This document shows positions 7,747 to 16,703 of a stretch of 30,082 bases of DNA, in pieces (the stretch's first letter is position 1; each line of letters opens with the position of its first letter). The translations under genes were made by a program, and so were the position numbers. This DNA comes from JAIRVZ01 sp031553415 (lineage in GTDB: Bacteria > Bacteroidota > Bacteroidia > Bacteroidales > Azobacteroidaceae). Location: assembly GCA_031553415.1 (NCBI GenBank), contig JAVBLO010000103.1, positions 1-30,082 of the forward strand, given 5' to 3'. The notes beneath the pieces were generated by a model. That model saw only the letters and a program-made list of their open reading frames with translations, did no database searches and was not told the DNA's origin.

Positions 7747-10257
7747 CTAAAGTTTTACTATTTTCCGGGTTATAAACCCTTCTTTTTCAGAGATATTGAT
7801 GAGGTATAATCCGGGGTTATAAATACTCAAATCAATTGTAGAAGTGAGACTTTCCAGTTGTTGTTGCTTTATCAGGCTTCCATTCGGATCATATACTTCA
7901 AGATAAGCAGGGTTGGAGTTCTGACGGGATATATTTAGTATTCCGTGGGTGACCGTAGGATATATTTTGAAAGCATCCGCCACACTATATTTAGAACTAC
8001 TTGTAATGCTCTTACGTGGTTCCGGATCGTTGTTCATTACTATTTCATCGAAATAAATAGTGATATCTCCTGATAATCTGGATGAAAGAGTTTGGTTCAC
8101 AAAATCGGGTTTGAATTCAAAATAACAGTAATCTCCTATTTGGTCGATCTTAAAGACGATATCTTCCCACGTGTTTGTTTTTGTTTGTGCATTAGATGTT
8201 ATTTCTCCGCTGTTGGAAGACGTATTGGCATGCTGGTCTTTCAATTGTGCGCAGATGGCTGATACAACAGGTTTGTTCACCATTATATGTAAATATTTGG
8301 GTTTGGTATCCATAATTGCCATATCAAATTCAAACCAGGCATACCCCCACCATTGGCCATTCACAACCCTGCGGAATTCTGCTACTTTATCGGAATTATT
8401 TACTTCATTTTTAAGTGGGTTGTCGACAATCCGGAACCAGCTATGATCTTCAGCCAAGCCTTTTCCATTACCATTGGTACCCCAACGTCCGGGAAATCCG
8501 TTTTCAAAATCTATGATTTTATATGTTTTATCATCAGCCGGGATTACTGTGTCGGGCCAGGGGCGAACCTGACAACGGTTGGCAAATTCGTCCCATTTTT
8601 GGGCAAGATCTTTTACGATAGTTTGATTAGTACTTGCAAGATTTTTTGTTTCTCCCCGGTCTGTTTCAAGATCGTTGAGTTCCCAACTATTTATGGAAAT
8701 TTCTTTCTTTGAACCACTTCCTGCTTTATAAACTAACTTCCATTTACCTAATCGAATGGCCCGGTTTCCTTCATGTTCCCAAAACATCGGACGTTCATAG
8801 TTGAAATTATCCTGTGTAAATGAGGGCAACAAGCTGATTCCTTCACAAGGAGTGATGTTTTCACCATTGAATGTTTTAGGATATTCAGACGAAGTGGCAT
8901 CTACAATGGTTGCCATCAAATCGGGTAATTGTCCGGGTTGCCAGCGTTTCTGACCTTCATTTTGTCCTATAACTTTAGGATGGTGAATCAACAGTGGTGT
9001 AGCTATTCCTCCTTCATGTACCCAACGTTTGTATTCTTTGAATGGGGTATTGGACAAGGATGCCCAACCTTTTCCATAAGAAAGATATGTATCGGCTGGT
9101 CCTGCCATTGTTCCTGAACCACATCTTACAGGTCTTCCATCCCTTGTGCGGTAAGGAATTGATTGTTCCTGCAGTTCGTCTTTTCCCATTGGTATGACCT
9201 GGGCTCCTGCCGGAACAGTTATATTGTATGGATAAGGATAGTCGCGGCCATAATCTTCTGCACATCCTCCATTATCCTGCAAGAAGATAATCATTGTATT
9301 TTCAAGTTGCCCGGTACTTTCCAGGTACTTGACCATACGCCCTATGTTTTTGTCCATATTGGAAACCATACCCGCATAAACTTCCATACAACGCCGTTCA
9401 AACGCTTTACCTTCCGTGCTTAAGGCATCCCATGAAGGAACAGTCGGATCTACGCCCAGATTCCACGATGCATCAATAAGTCCGGCTTTAATCATTTTTT
9501 GATATTTATCCGAACGCATTTTTGCCCATCCTTCATCGAATTTCCCTATATAAGGCTCATAATCTTCTTCTAAAGCTTGCATAGGCCAATGCGCTGCTGT
9601 ATATGCCATATACATAAAAAAGGGTTCTTCAGGATTATCCCGTTTTTCGAGGAATTGTATGGCATTGTCGGTTATTGCATTGGTATAATAAAATGTTTCC
9701 GGTTTATATTCGGGGTCATTCTCGGGTGTAATGTATGTATTTCCCCTACAAAGAGTATTCGGATCGAAAAAACTACCTGCTCCGGAAATTGTTCCATAAT
9801 AATGATCAAATCCCCTTTGTAAAGGCCAACCGTGTTTTGGACCGTCAGGTTTCATAAAGCGTGTCATGTGCCATTTACCGACTGCAAATGTTTCATAACC
9901 GGATGATTTAAGTACTTCCGCAATAGTAACACACTGATTGTTCAAATCACCACGGTATCCATCCACACCACGGTTATTTGTCATGTGCCCGATTCCGGTC
10001 TGATGAGGATGTAAACCGGTTATAAGACTGGCGCGGGAAGGACAACTACGCGCAGTATTGTAAAACTGCATATACTGTAACCCCTTGTCAGCTAATTTGT
10101 CTAAATTGGGTGTATTTATAGTTCCTCCATAGCAGCCTAAATCTGAATAACCCATGTCATCTGATAGAATAAGAATAACATTAGGACGTTCGCCTGCATG
10201 AATACTTGCAGATAAAGCGAGTATAGGCAAACTTAATGCAAGAGTTTTATTTTTCAT
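7747..10257 (-). CDS. Arylsulfatase-like family S1 sulfatase (serine type) with WW module and T9SS tail
   Basis: An upstream ATG at 10296 would add 13 residues (MYLIFFLHKELIL), but the ATG at 10255-10257 begins a standard signal peptide (MKNKTLALSLPILALSASIHA), so I chose it (836 residues). The sulfatase domain (about 25-550) has DD at 33-34, DMGYSDLGCYGG, and the motif S71-C-P-S-R75 with SLITGLHPHQTGIGHM, typical of arylsulfatase A-like S1 enzymes. Because the consensus is C/S-x-P-x-R, S71 and not the adjacent cysteine is the modified residue. DNGG later provides metal ligands. Residues 580-748 are one copy of the repeated WW module (DFENGFPGRWGTNGN; GQWWGYAWFEF; DITIYFDEI). A T9SS sorting domain ends the protein (GLYLINIS; TRKIVKL). 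It is likely a surface or extracellular sulfatase. Confidence 0.92.
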   Translation of the reverse strand: MKNKTLALSLPILALSASIHAGERPNVILILSDDMGYSDLGCYGGTINTPNLDKLADKGLQYMQFYNTARSCPSRASLITGLHPHQTGIGHMTNNRGVDGYRGDLNNQCVTIAEVLKSSGYETFAVGKWHMTRFMKPDGPKHGWPLQRGFDHYYGTISGAGSFFDPNTLCRGNTYITPENDPEYKPETFYYTNAITDNAIQFLEKRDNPEEPFFMYMAYTAAHWPMQALEEDYEPYIGKFDEGWAKMRSDKYQKMIKAGLIDASWNLGVDPTVPSWDALSTEGKAFERRCMEVYAGMVSNMDKNIGRMVKYLESTGQLENTMIIFLQDNGGCAEDYGRDYPYPYNITVPAGAQVIPMGKDELQEQSIPYRTRDGRPVRCGSGTMAGPADTYLSYGKGWASLSNTPFKEYKRWVHEGGIATPLLIHHPKVIGQNEGQKRWQPGQLPDLMATIVDATSSEYPKTFNGENITPCEGISLLPSFTQDNFNYERPMFWEHEGNRAIRLGKWKLVYKAGSGSKKEISINSWELNDLETDRGETKNLASTNQTIVKDLAQKWDEFANRCQVRPWPDTVIPADDKTYKIIDFENGFPGRWGTNGNGKGLAEDHSWFRIVDNPLKNEVNNSDKVAEFRRVVNGQWWGYAWFEFDMAIMDTKPKYLHIMVNKPVVSAICAQLKDQHANTSSNSGEITSNAQTKTNTWEDIVFKIDQIGDYCYFEFKPDFVNQTLSSRLSGDITIYFDEIVMNNDPEPRKSITSSSKYSVADAFKIYPTVTHGILNISRQNSNPAYLEVYDPNGSLIKQQQLESLTSTIDLSIYNPGLYLINISEKEGFITRKIVKL

Positions 10258-10301
10258 AAGTATTAATTCTTTATGTAAAAAAAATATCAGATACAAATAA
10301 T

Positions 10302-13019
10302 TTATTTCTTAATAATTTTGAAGCTCTGACTCGTTTCTTTATCCGTAACATTCAGGAAATACAATCCGGCAGGACAACCGGCAATATTGATATGGAATGG
10401 GGGATGTATTTGTTGTTTTTCAAGAAAAAGCTTACCATTTGTATCGTAAATCCGCATGTGTACAATTTCGGCTCCCGGATCGGAAACATTAATGACATTT
10501 GAAGTCACAGTAGGAAAAACTTGTATGTCTTTTGTAAGATAGGGCGCTTGTTTATCCTCAGTTGTTATCCTGTGTCTTGGAGTGGGGTCGTCATCCAGGA
10601 TAATGTCATCAAAATAAATATTTATGTCACTATCAAGGCGATCTGCAGGGAGAGGAGAATTTATAAAATCAGGCTTGAATTCAAAATATGAATAATTGCC
10701 AGTTTTCTCTACTTTGAAAACAATATCCTCCCACTCATTAACTTTTGACTGGTCATTAGATTTTATCTCTCCGGAGTTTGATGCAGGTTGTGCATGACGA
10801 TCTTTCAATTGTGCACAAATGGTCGAAATAATGGGCTTATTAACCATTATGTGCAAATATTTTGGAGTATTTTCAATTGGAATATTGTTAAAGGTAAACC
10901 AAACATAAGACCACCAAAGTCCTATTTTTTGTCTTTTGAATAAAGCTACTTTTTCCGAATCATTGACTTCACTTTTAAATGGATTGTCAACAATCAAAAA
11001 GTTACCGGCATCCTCCTTTGGCCCGTTTGTGCCGTCATTTCCGTTTGTACCGCTTGTCCCGAAAAAACCATTTTCAAAATTAGCAATACTGTATATTTTT
11101 GTATCATCATCAAGAGATCCGCCCCTTGGGGCCGGATCATCATTGACGATAATATTATCAAAATAAATATCGATATCTTCAGTTAAACGTCCTGTAGCAT
11201 TCACAAAATCGGCTTTGAATTGAATTGATTTATAGAAATTCGGATGTATGATTTCAAAAACCAGATCTTCCCATTCATTCTCCAATTTATTTGTTTTCTG
11301 GATTTCGTTGGTAGATGCATTGTTATTGCCGACTAATTGCACACATACAGTTGACGCCAGAGGTTTGCGAACCATTATGTGTAAATATTGAGGTTTTTCA
11401 TTGGACGCGGCAATGTATGTATCCGGAAAATTGAACCATGCGTATGCCCACCAAAGGCCATTTTTTAACCGTTGGAATTTTCCTACCTTATCGGATGTGT
11501 TTATACCACTCTTATCGGGATTGTCAACAATGGTGAAATTAGCATGATCTTCATTGCGTTGGTCGTTTACCGGATTCCCATTTGTTCCCCATTTTTCAGG
11601 AAAATTTGTTTCAAAATCGAATATGGGGACTTCAATACCTGCTTGCCATTTCGGGAGTTCCATTTCTACCATCCAGGCATCTAATTTTGTTTTCAGTTCG
11701 TTGAATTTAGCCACATTGGAATTGGCAATGTTTGTAGTTTCATACGGATCGTTCTTCAGGTTATAAAGCTCGTAACGGTCAGGACCTATAGCATAACGAT
11801 ATAGCAATTTGAAATCACCCTTGCGTATAACACAACCTTTGCGGGCGTTCCAGTCGCTGTTTCCTGCCGGATACCACCAATACATTTCATCACGTTCTAA
11901 AGTACCTTTATCTTTGAATAACGGAGTTATGCTTACACCATCCAATAATTGGGTTGTTGTAGCATTATTTGCTAATTCAAGGAACGTTGGATAATAATCG
12001 ATTGTATTAACCGGTACATTACTTTTTATGTTTTCGTCGCATTTGCCTGGATAACGGATTATCAAAGGAACTCTGATTCCTCCTTCATAAAGCCATGTTT
12101 TACATTGTTTGAGTCCACCATTATTTCCGACAGGGATATCACCTCCATTATCAGATGTCAGGACGAATATTGTATTTTCGTCAATACCTAAATCTTTGAA
12201 TTTCTGTATGATTTTACCTACGTTATCATCTATTTTCTCGATCATTCCGGCAAGATATGGATTGTCGGGTAATCCTGCGTGTTTGGGAGTGCTGGTTTCA
12301 AAATATTGGGATGCTCCCGGACCATATTTTGCATCGTATTTATTTCTGTACTTTGTAACTAAATTTGCCGGAGCATCCACGGTCATGTGAACGCTGTATA
12401 ACTGGATTGACAAAAAGAAAGGATTGTCTTTGTTGTTTTCCACAAAACTCATGGCTTCATTACACAACCTGTCAGTCAGAAATTCATTCGGTACTCCGGT
12501 AGTGATAGTTGATATTTTATCGTAAGGATAAAAATAATCACCTCCGGCAATGTATTTTGTTTCTGTTCCAAATACCCAATCATATCCATGTTTGTATGGG
12601 CTACCATTGTTTACTTCAAAATCTGTATCCAAGTGCCATTTACCAATCATTCCGGTCTTATAGCCGGCAGCTTTTAATGCTTCGTTAATTGTAAAATGTT
12701 TATCCGGATCAAGATAATTATCATTGTGTTCAGATAAAAAATCGCCAATTCTGTGGCGTGCAGAATATTGTCCGGTATAGAAGCATGCACGGGTAGGGGA
12801 GCTTACAGTACTTCCGGCATAAGCATTAGTAAAAGTGACTCCTTCACTTGCCATGCGGTTAATGTTGGGTGTTTCATTGAAAGTATTTCCGTAAGGCTCC
12901 AATTCACCCCAGCCTAAATCGTCGATAAGAAGAAAAACTATATTAGGTTTGTCATTTTCAGCTGATACTACAGGAGAAAGAGCTGTTGTTGCCAATAATG
13001 GTAATAATATTTTTTTCAT
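10302..13019 (-). CDS. Family S1 sulfatase (serine type) with two WW modules and a T9SS tail
   Basis: The protein has 905 residues with a signal peptide (1-20, ending VVSA). The sulfatase domain (about 24-455) has DD at 33-34 (LLIDDLGWGELEPYG), active-site S73-S-P-T-R77 followed by ACFYTG, and a later TSDNGG metal motif with a downstream KTWLYEGGIRVPL. Two copies of the repeated module follow, at 464-632 (DFETNFPEKWGTNGN; GLWWAYAWF; DIDIYFDNI) and 642-815 (NFENGFFGTSGTNGN; GLWWSYVWF; DINIYFDDI). The T9SS sorting domain is at about 825-905. It lies 25 bases after the GH127-like gene. Two binding modules on one sulfatase suggest targeting to an insoluble or surface-attached glycan; that is inference. 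Confidence 0.92.
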   Translation of the reverse strand: MKKILLPLLATTALSPVVSAENDKPNIVFLLIDDLGWGELEPYGNTFNETPNINRMASEGVTFTNAYAGSTVSSPTRACFYTGQYSARHRIGDFLSEHNDNYLDPDKHFTINEALKAAGYKTGMIGKWHLDTDFEVNNGSPYKHGYDWVFGTETKYIAGGDYFYPYDKISTITTGVPNEFLTDRLCNEAMSFVENNKDNPFFLSIQLYSVHMTVDAPANLVTKYRNKYDAKYGPGASQYFETSTPKHAGLPDNPYLAGMIEKIDDNVGKIIQKFKDLGIDENTIFVLTSDNGGDIPVGNNGGLKQCKTWLYEGGIRVPLIIRYPGKCDENIKSNVPVNTIDYYPTFLELANNATTTQLLDGVSITPLFKDKGTLERDEMYWWYPAGNSDWNARKGCVIRKGDFKLLYRYAIGPDRYELYNLKNDPYETTNIANSNVAKFNELKTKLDAWMVEMELPKWQAGIEVPIFDFETNFPEKWGTNGNPVNDQRNEDHANFTIVDNPDKSGINTSDKVGKFQRLKNGLWWAYAWFNFPDTYIAASNEKPQYLHIMVRKPLASTVCVQLVGNNNASTNEIQKTNKLENEWEDLVFEIIHPNFYKSIQFKADFVNATGRLTEDIDIYFDNIIVNDDPAPRGGSLDDDTKIYSIANFENGFFGTSGTNGNDGTNGPKEDAGNFLIVDNPFKSEVNDSEKVALFKRQKIGLWWSYVWFTFNNIPIENTPKYLHIMVNKPIISTICAQLKDRHAQPASNSGEIKSNDQSKVNEWEDIVFKVEKTGNYSYFEFKPDFINSPLPADRLDSDINIYFDDIILDDDPTPRHRITTEDKQAPYLTKDIQVFPTVTSNVINVSDPGAEIVHMRIYDTNGKLFLEKQQIHPPFHINIAGCPAGLYFLNVTDKETSQSFKIIKK

Positions 13020-13044
13020 GACTATTTTATATAAAAGGTGTTTA

Positions 13045-15072
13045 TCATTTAATTGTATATTGTCCTGTGACAGGGAATTCTGCTATTCTTAGTTTTGTAC
13101 ATCCATAAGGTATCAGTGTAATGGAATCTGTTTCGCCGACAGGCATTCCGTATGCGATGCTATAAGGAATTTGTCCTGCAGTATTGTTATACATTTGCCA
13201 GTTGGGAACTTGTTTTGCGATCGTTTTTATTGCAATTGGAGCATGCTGAACATTCCATGGGAAGGAATCTACTTTATTGGCAATAGCCACTTGAAATTGG
13301 TCCGGAATTTCTTCTTTTTTGCAATCTACAAGCGCATAATTCCAGGGTGTATTGGAGATTATTTCGAAATAATTATCTCCATGCCATTTGGCATCTTCAC
13401 CTGCAAATTTTTTATCCATCCATTTTTCATCCATTTTTAAAGCATATACCAATGGACCTCGTTCAATACTTGCTGAACGTTCATACCAATTGGTTATCCT
13501 GACCTCCATCGGGAAAACGATTTGCACTTCATCTCCTTGTTTCCAGATGCGCTGAATGCAAAGCAGATTGTTATCTGTTTTCGTATCAACAAGAGTCCCA
13601 TTTACTTTTACGGAAGCATTTTTACTCCAGGAAGGGATACGCAAATACAGAGGAAAATCAACTTCTTTTCCAGGATTAACAGATAAGATTATGTTTTCAG
13701 AAAACGGATAGTCAGTTTTTTCTTCGATTGAAACTTCGGTGCCGTCTCCGACTTTGGCTTTCACTTTTGATGGAGAGTATATTAAAAGGGCCAATCCGTT
13801 ATCAGATGTTGCGTACCATAGGTTTTGTACAAATTTGGGGAATCCCTGGTGCATATTTGCAGTACAACATGGATATCCTCCCAATAAAGAGAAAAGAACA
13901 TCTGTTCCTGCATGATTGGTATCAAAATTCCTGTCGTGTTTTGTAACACAAACCTGATTGGTTTGCTGGAAGTATTGGCGATTCATGTAGTCATCATCGC
14001 TTTGTGCCGGAAGCGCATTAAAAGCAATCCGTTCAATTTGATCTGCATAATCAAGGTCTCCGGAAATCTGCAGTATTTTTTCAAGGGAGAACATATATTC
14101 TACCAAGGTACAAAGTTCGGTTCCTTGTGTTGGATTATTTCCATGCAAAGCTTCATCACCGCCAAATCCGCCATGAGGATATCCTAAAAATGTTACAATG
14201 TCGGTAAACCCTTTTTTCAAAACAGACAGATTATCTTCTTTATTTTTATATTGCGCGTAAATCGCAGGAGTTTTCATTCCTTGTGCCAGATTCACACAAT
14301 GCATGCTTCCGGTTGTCCACCAGTTGTAACTGTTGAATGTAGTATGATAATCAAAAGTTTGTTTATAGATAATATCTGCTAATTTCAGCAATTCAGTATC
14401 TCCTGTAATGTTATATAGCCAAAGGACAACCATCAGATTATCTCCTCCCCTGTATTTGGGCCAGAATGTCCGGAAATCAAGTGGTTTTCCGGGTAATTCT
14501 TTCAACTGGTAGTGGAAATATTTTGTCATTAAAGAGATTACCCTTTCGTCATTTGTCGCCAAATAATATTGTTGGAGTACTTTCAACATGACCATTTTAG
14601 GCCACCAATCTTCGCTATTATCCCGTTGAACGCCGGGTATATCATTGGGGTAAGATGTTTGCGGACCGAAATAACCATCTTCCCTTTGGCTGTTAATACT
14701 CCATTCAACCCATCTTTGCGCTTTTTGTTTGAGTGTGTTGTCGTCTAATATATACGCAAGAGGAAGTAAACCATCAATCCAATAAGGACCGCGTTCCCAT
14801 TGGTCGCCATCGCCACCCAACCATCCATTGGATTCGCCCATTACCAATGGGTAAAGTTTATCCAGATGTCCGGTTAATCCGTTTTTTTGCCGGACCAGCC
14901 GTTCCTTTAACCAGCCTTCGGCTTGAATTGCCCCTAATGGCAATTCTATAAAAGAATTTTCTGCCAATGGAGATCTATTATTTGGATAGATACTGGCTTT
15001 TTCCGGTTTATTTTGACAGGAAAAGGTTATTAAACAGAATAATAATATAGCTACTATACAGATATTTTTCAT
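13045..15072 (-). CDS. GH127/DUF1680 beta-L-arabinofuranosidase-like lipoprotein
   Basis: The protein has 675 residues. A lipoprotein signal peptide has its lipobox ending at C19 (LITFSC). The rest is an (alpha/alpha)6-barrel plus beta-sandwich protein of the DUF1680 type, of full length for the family. In the characterised GH127 enzyme HypBA1, zinc is held by E338, C340, C417 and C418, with C417 the nucleophile and E322 the acid/base. The same pattern is visible here: E319-L-C321, the pair C402-C403 in GGYPCCTANMHQG, and E307 in GGDEALHG as the acid/base candidate, on a loop shorter than in HypBA1. The likely activity is exo-release of beta-L-arabinofuranose or a related sugar, but GH127 has more than one specificity. 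It carries no T9SS tail and is probably anchored in the outer or inner membrane. A palindromic element lies just upstream. Confidence 0.88.
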   Translation of the reverse strand: MKNICIVAILLFCLITFSCQNKPEKASIYPNNRSPLAENSFIELPLGAIQAEGWLKERLVRQKNGLTGHLDKLYPLVMGESNGWLGGDGDQWERGPYWIDGLLPLAYILDDNTLKQKAQRWVEWSINSQREDGYFGPQTSYPNDIPGVQRDNSEDWWPKMVMLKVLQQYYLATNDERVISLMTKYFHYQLKELPGKPLDFRTFWPKYRGGDNLMVVLWLYNITGDTELLKLADIIYKQTFDYHTTFNSYNWWTTGSMHCVNLAQGMKTPAIYAQYKNKEDNLSVLKKGFTDIVTFLGYPHGGFGGDEALHGNNPTQGTELCTLVEYMFSLEKILQISGDLDYADQIERIAFNALPAQSDDDYMNRQYFQQTNQVCVTKHDRNFDTNHAGTDVLFSLLGGYPCCTANMHQGFPKFVQNLWYATSDNGLALLIYSPSKVKAKVGDGTEVSIEEKTDYPFSENIILSVNPGKEVDFPLYLRIPSWSKNASVKVNGTLVDTKTDNNLLCIQRIWKQGDEVQIVFPMEVRITNWYERSASIERGPLVYALKMDEKWMDKKFAGEDAKWHGDNYFEIISNTPWNYALVDCKKEEIPDQFQVAIANKVDSFPWNVQHAPIAIKTIAKQVPNWQMYNNTAGQIPYSIAYGMPVGETDSITLIPYGCTKLRIAEFPVTGQYTIK

Positions 15073-15113
15073 GAATCAGATTAATTTGAAATGATTTTTA
15101 ATCAAAGAGAAAC

Positions 15114-15242
15114 AGGTTGTATCAAAAGGTGCCATTGAGTACACTGTCATTGCGGGCTTGACCTGCAATCCATTGATATTCAATGAAGATTTTTCAGAAG
15201 ATCCCGGGTCAAACCCGGGATGACAGGCTTTTGATACAACCT
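15114..15242. mobile_element. MITE/REP-like palindromic element with 15-bp terminal inverted repeats
   Basis: Perfect 15-bp inverted ends, AGGTTGTATCAAAAG at 15114-15128 and its complement at 15228-15242, bound a 129-bp non-coding element. Inside, a second inverted pair of 26 bases (15145-15170 and 15200-15225) matches at 20 of 26 positions. The right arm is itself a hairpin: a 9-bp stem ATCCCGGGT (15201-15209 with 15213-15221) around a 3-base loop. The core is GC-rich against AT-rich surroundings. It fills the gap between two operon genes, 11 bases after one stop and 42 bases before the next start, so it is transcribed and may affect mRNA stability or attenuation. No clear target-site duplication is visible. 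Confidence 0.7.
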
Positions 15243-15252
15243 CAGTTAATTA

Positions 15253-16671
15253 TTATAAGCATACTTTAACGTTATACACGTTTCCTGTTAAAGTTGTTAT
15301 TTTTACAAGATAGACTCCTTTTAATTGATTCGTCGGAATTGTCACTGAAGCATTGACATCTTTCAAAGAGTTTACCAATTGTCCACTAACATTATAAAGT
15401 TGCGCTGAATATTTCCTGTCATTTTCCGGGAAATCAATTACGATATTTCCGGATTTTTCGACCTTAACCCAATTTATTGACTCATCATTTTTAGGGTTAA
15501 ATATTCCGGCTACTTCTCCTGATGTTCTTGGAGCCGGGTTGTTATTTAATTCCAAAGCATCGAAATAGATATTTATATTATCAAAAAAGCGTTCGGCAGG
15601 TGCAGCCTCTTCGTAAAAATCAGGCATAAATGTTATCCTTTCATATATTCCATACTTTTCGGCTGGAATTTCGAAAACATAATCTACCCAATCGTATGTT
15701 CCTGCTTCGTTGCCTTCCAAAATAATATCGCCGGTATTATCTTCCGAATTTTCCAGCTTAAGGCTCAAAGGAGTTGCTTCGGTTTCCCTGTATACCATGA
15801 TATGGAAATATTTATTTGTTTCACTGACTACCATTGTGTTCACCGGAACCATGAAAGCTCCCGCCCACCACTGACCGGCCATTTTCCGTACAAATTTTGC
15901 GCATTTTGCTGTTGTATTTATCCCAACTTTAGCCGGATTGTCTACGACAACAAGGTCTGTCGCTGCTGCCGGTTGACCGAATGTCCCGAAGCGTTCTTCG
16001 TAAAACAGAGGATCAAGTAAAGTGTTCGCACCTTCGAAACCTTCAGGCATTTTTCCTTTGTATTCAGGAAGAGGTTCGGGTTCTTCTCCTAAAGGAGTCG
16101 GATCATCATTGATGACAATATTATCAAAATAGATGTCAATATCACCTTGAAGCCTGTCTGCTAAAGGTTGATTTACAAAATCAGGTTTCACTTCCATTAT
16201 TTTGAATGTACCTGAGCGGGTTATTTTGAAAACAACATCTTGCCATTCATTCGTTTTTGTTTGCTTGTCGCTTTTCAATTCTCCCGTATTGTTTGTAGGT
16301 TGAATCATAATGTCTTTCAATTGGATACAAACAGTTGAAGCTATTGGTTTATAAACACTTATATGCAAGTATTTAGGTTTAGTCAAAGATGCTTCTATCT
16401 GAATCTCATTAAATTCAAACCATGCCAATGCCCACCAGTTCCCCGATTGCAGGCGATGAAATTTCCCTACTTTATCTGAATTGTTTATTTCTGACTTGGC
16501 CGGATTATTGACAATCGAAAAGTTCTCGTGATTTTCATCCGGAGTGTTTCCAATGTTTCCATTTGTGCCCCATGTGCTCAAAAAACCTGATTCAAAATCT
16601 TGTATAACAATGTCTTGCGCATACAGCGAAAATGAAAATAATACTGATAGCAGCAATGTTATTTTTTTCAT
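15253..16671 (-). CDS. Non-catalytic secreted protein of two WW modules plus T9SS tail
   Basis: The protein has 472 residues: a signal peptide (1-18, ending LYA), a first WW module at 20-194 (DFESGFLSTWGTNGN; FSIVNNP; GNWWALAWFEF; KYLHISVYKP; KPDFVNQ; DIDIYFDNI), a proline/glutamate linker, and a divergent second module at 208-382 (VVVDNPAKVGIN; GQWWAGAF; KYFHIMVYRE; MPDFYEE; NINIYFDAL). The second copy lacks the GTNGN motif. A T9SS sorting domain runs from about 395 to 472 (GVYLVKITTLTGNVYNVKV). No enzyme domain is present. Together with the next gene it occupies the place where SusE/SusF-type surface glycan-binding lipoproteins often sit, but it has a T9SS tail instead of a lipobox. A glycan-binding role is inferred from its fusion partners elsewhere in the operon. 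Confidence 0.85.
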   Translation of the reverse strand: MKKITLLLSVLFSFSLYAQDIVIQDFESGFLSTWGTNGNIGNTPDENHENFSIVNNPAKSEINNSDKVGKFHRLQSGNWWALAWFEFNEIQIEASLTKPKYLHISVYKPIASTVCIQLKDIMIQPTNNTGELKSDKQTKTNEWQDVVFKITRSGTFKIMEVKPDFVNQPLADRLQGDIDIYFDNIVINDDPTPLGEEPEPLPEYKGKMPEGFEGANTLLDPLFYEERFGTFGQPAAATDLVVVDNPAKVGINTTAKCAKFVRKMAGQWWAGAFMVPVNTMVVSETNKYFHIMVYRETEATPLSLKLENSEDNTGDIILEGNEAGTYDWVDYVFEIPAEKYGIYERITFMPDFYEEAAPAERFFDNINIYFDALELNNNPAPRTSGEVAGIFNPKNDESINWVKVEKSGNIVIDFPENDRKYSAQLYNVSGQLVNSLKDVNASVTIPTNQLKGVYLVKITTLTGNVYNVKVCL

Positions 16672-16703
16672 GACTTTTACTTTTTTAATTGGTTAATAGA
16701 ATT

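Noticed and set aside
10000..10050. Cysteine-type sulfatase motif CPSR in the 7747-10257 gene
   Set aside because: The consensus is C/S-x-P-x-R. Here the residue two before the proline is serine (S-C-P-S-R), so the enzyme is serine-type.
10258..10296. Upstream ATG at 10296 as the start of the arylsulfatase-like gene
   Set aside because: It would put 13 hydrophobic residues before a complete standard signal peptide. The internal ATG at 10257 gives the normal start.
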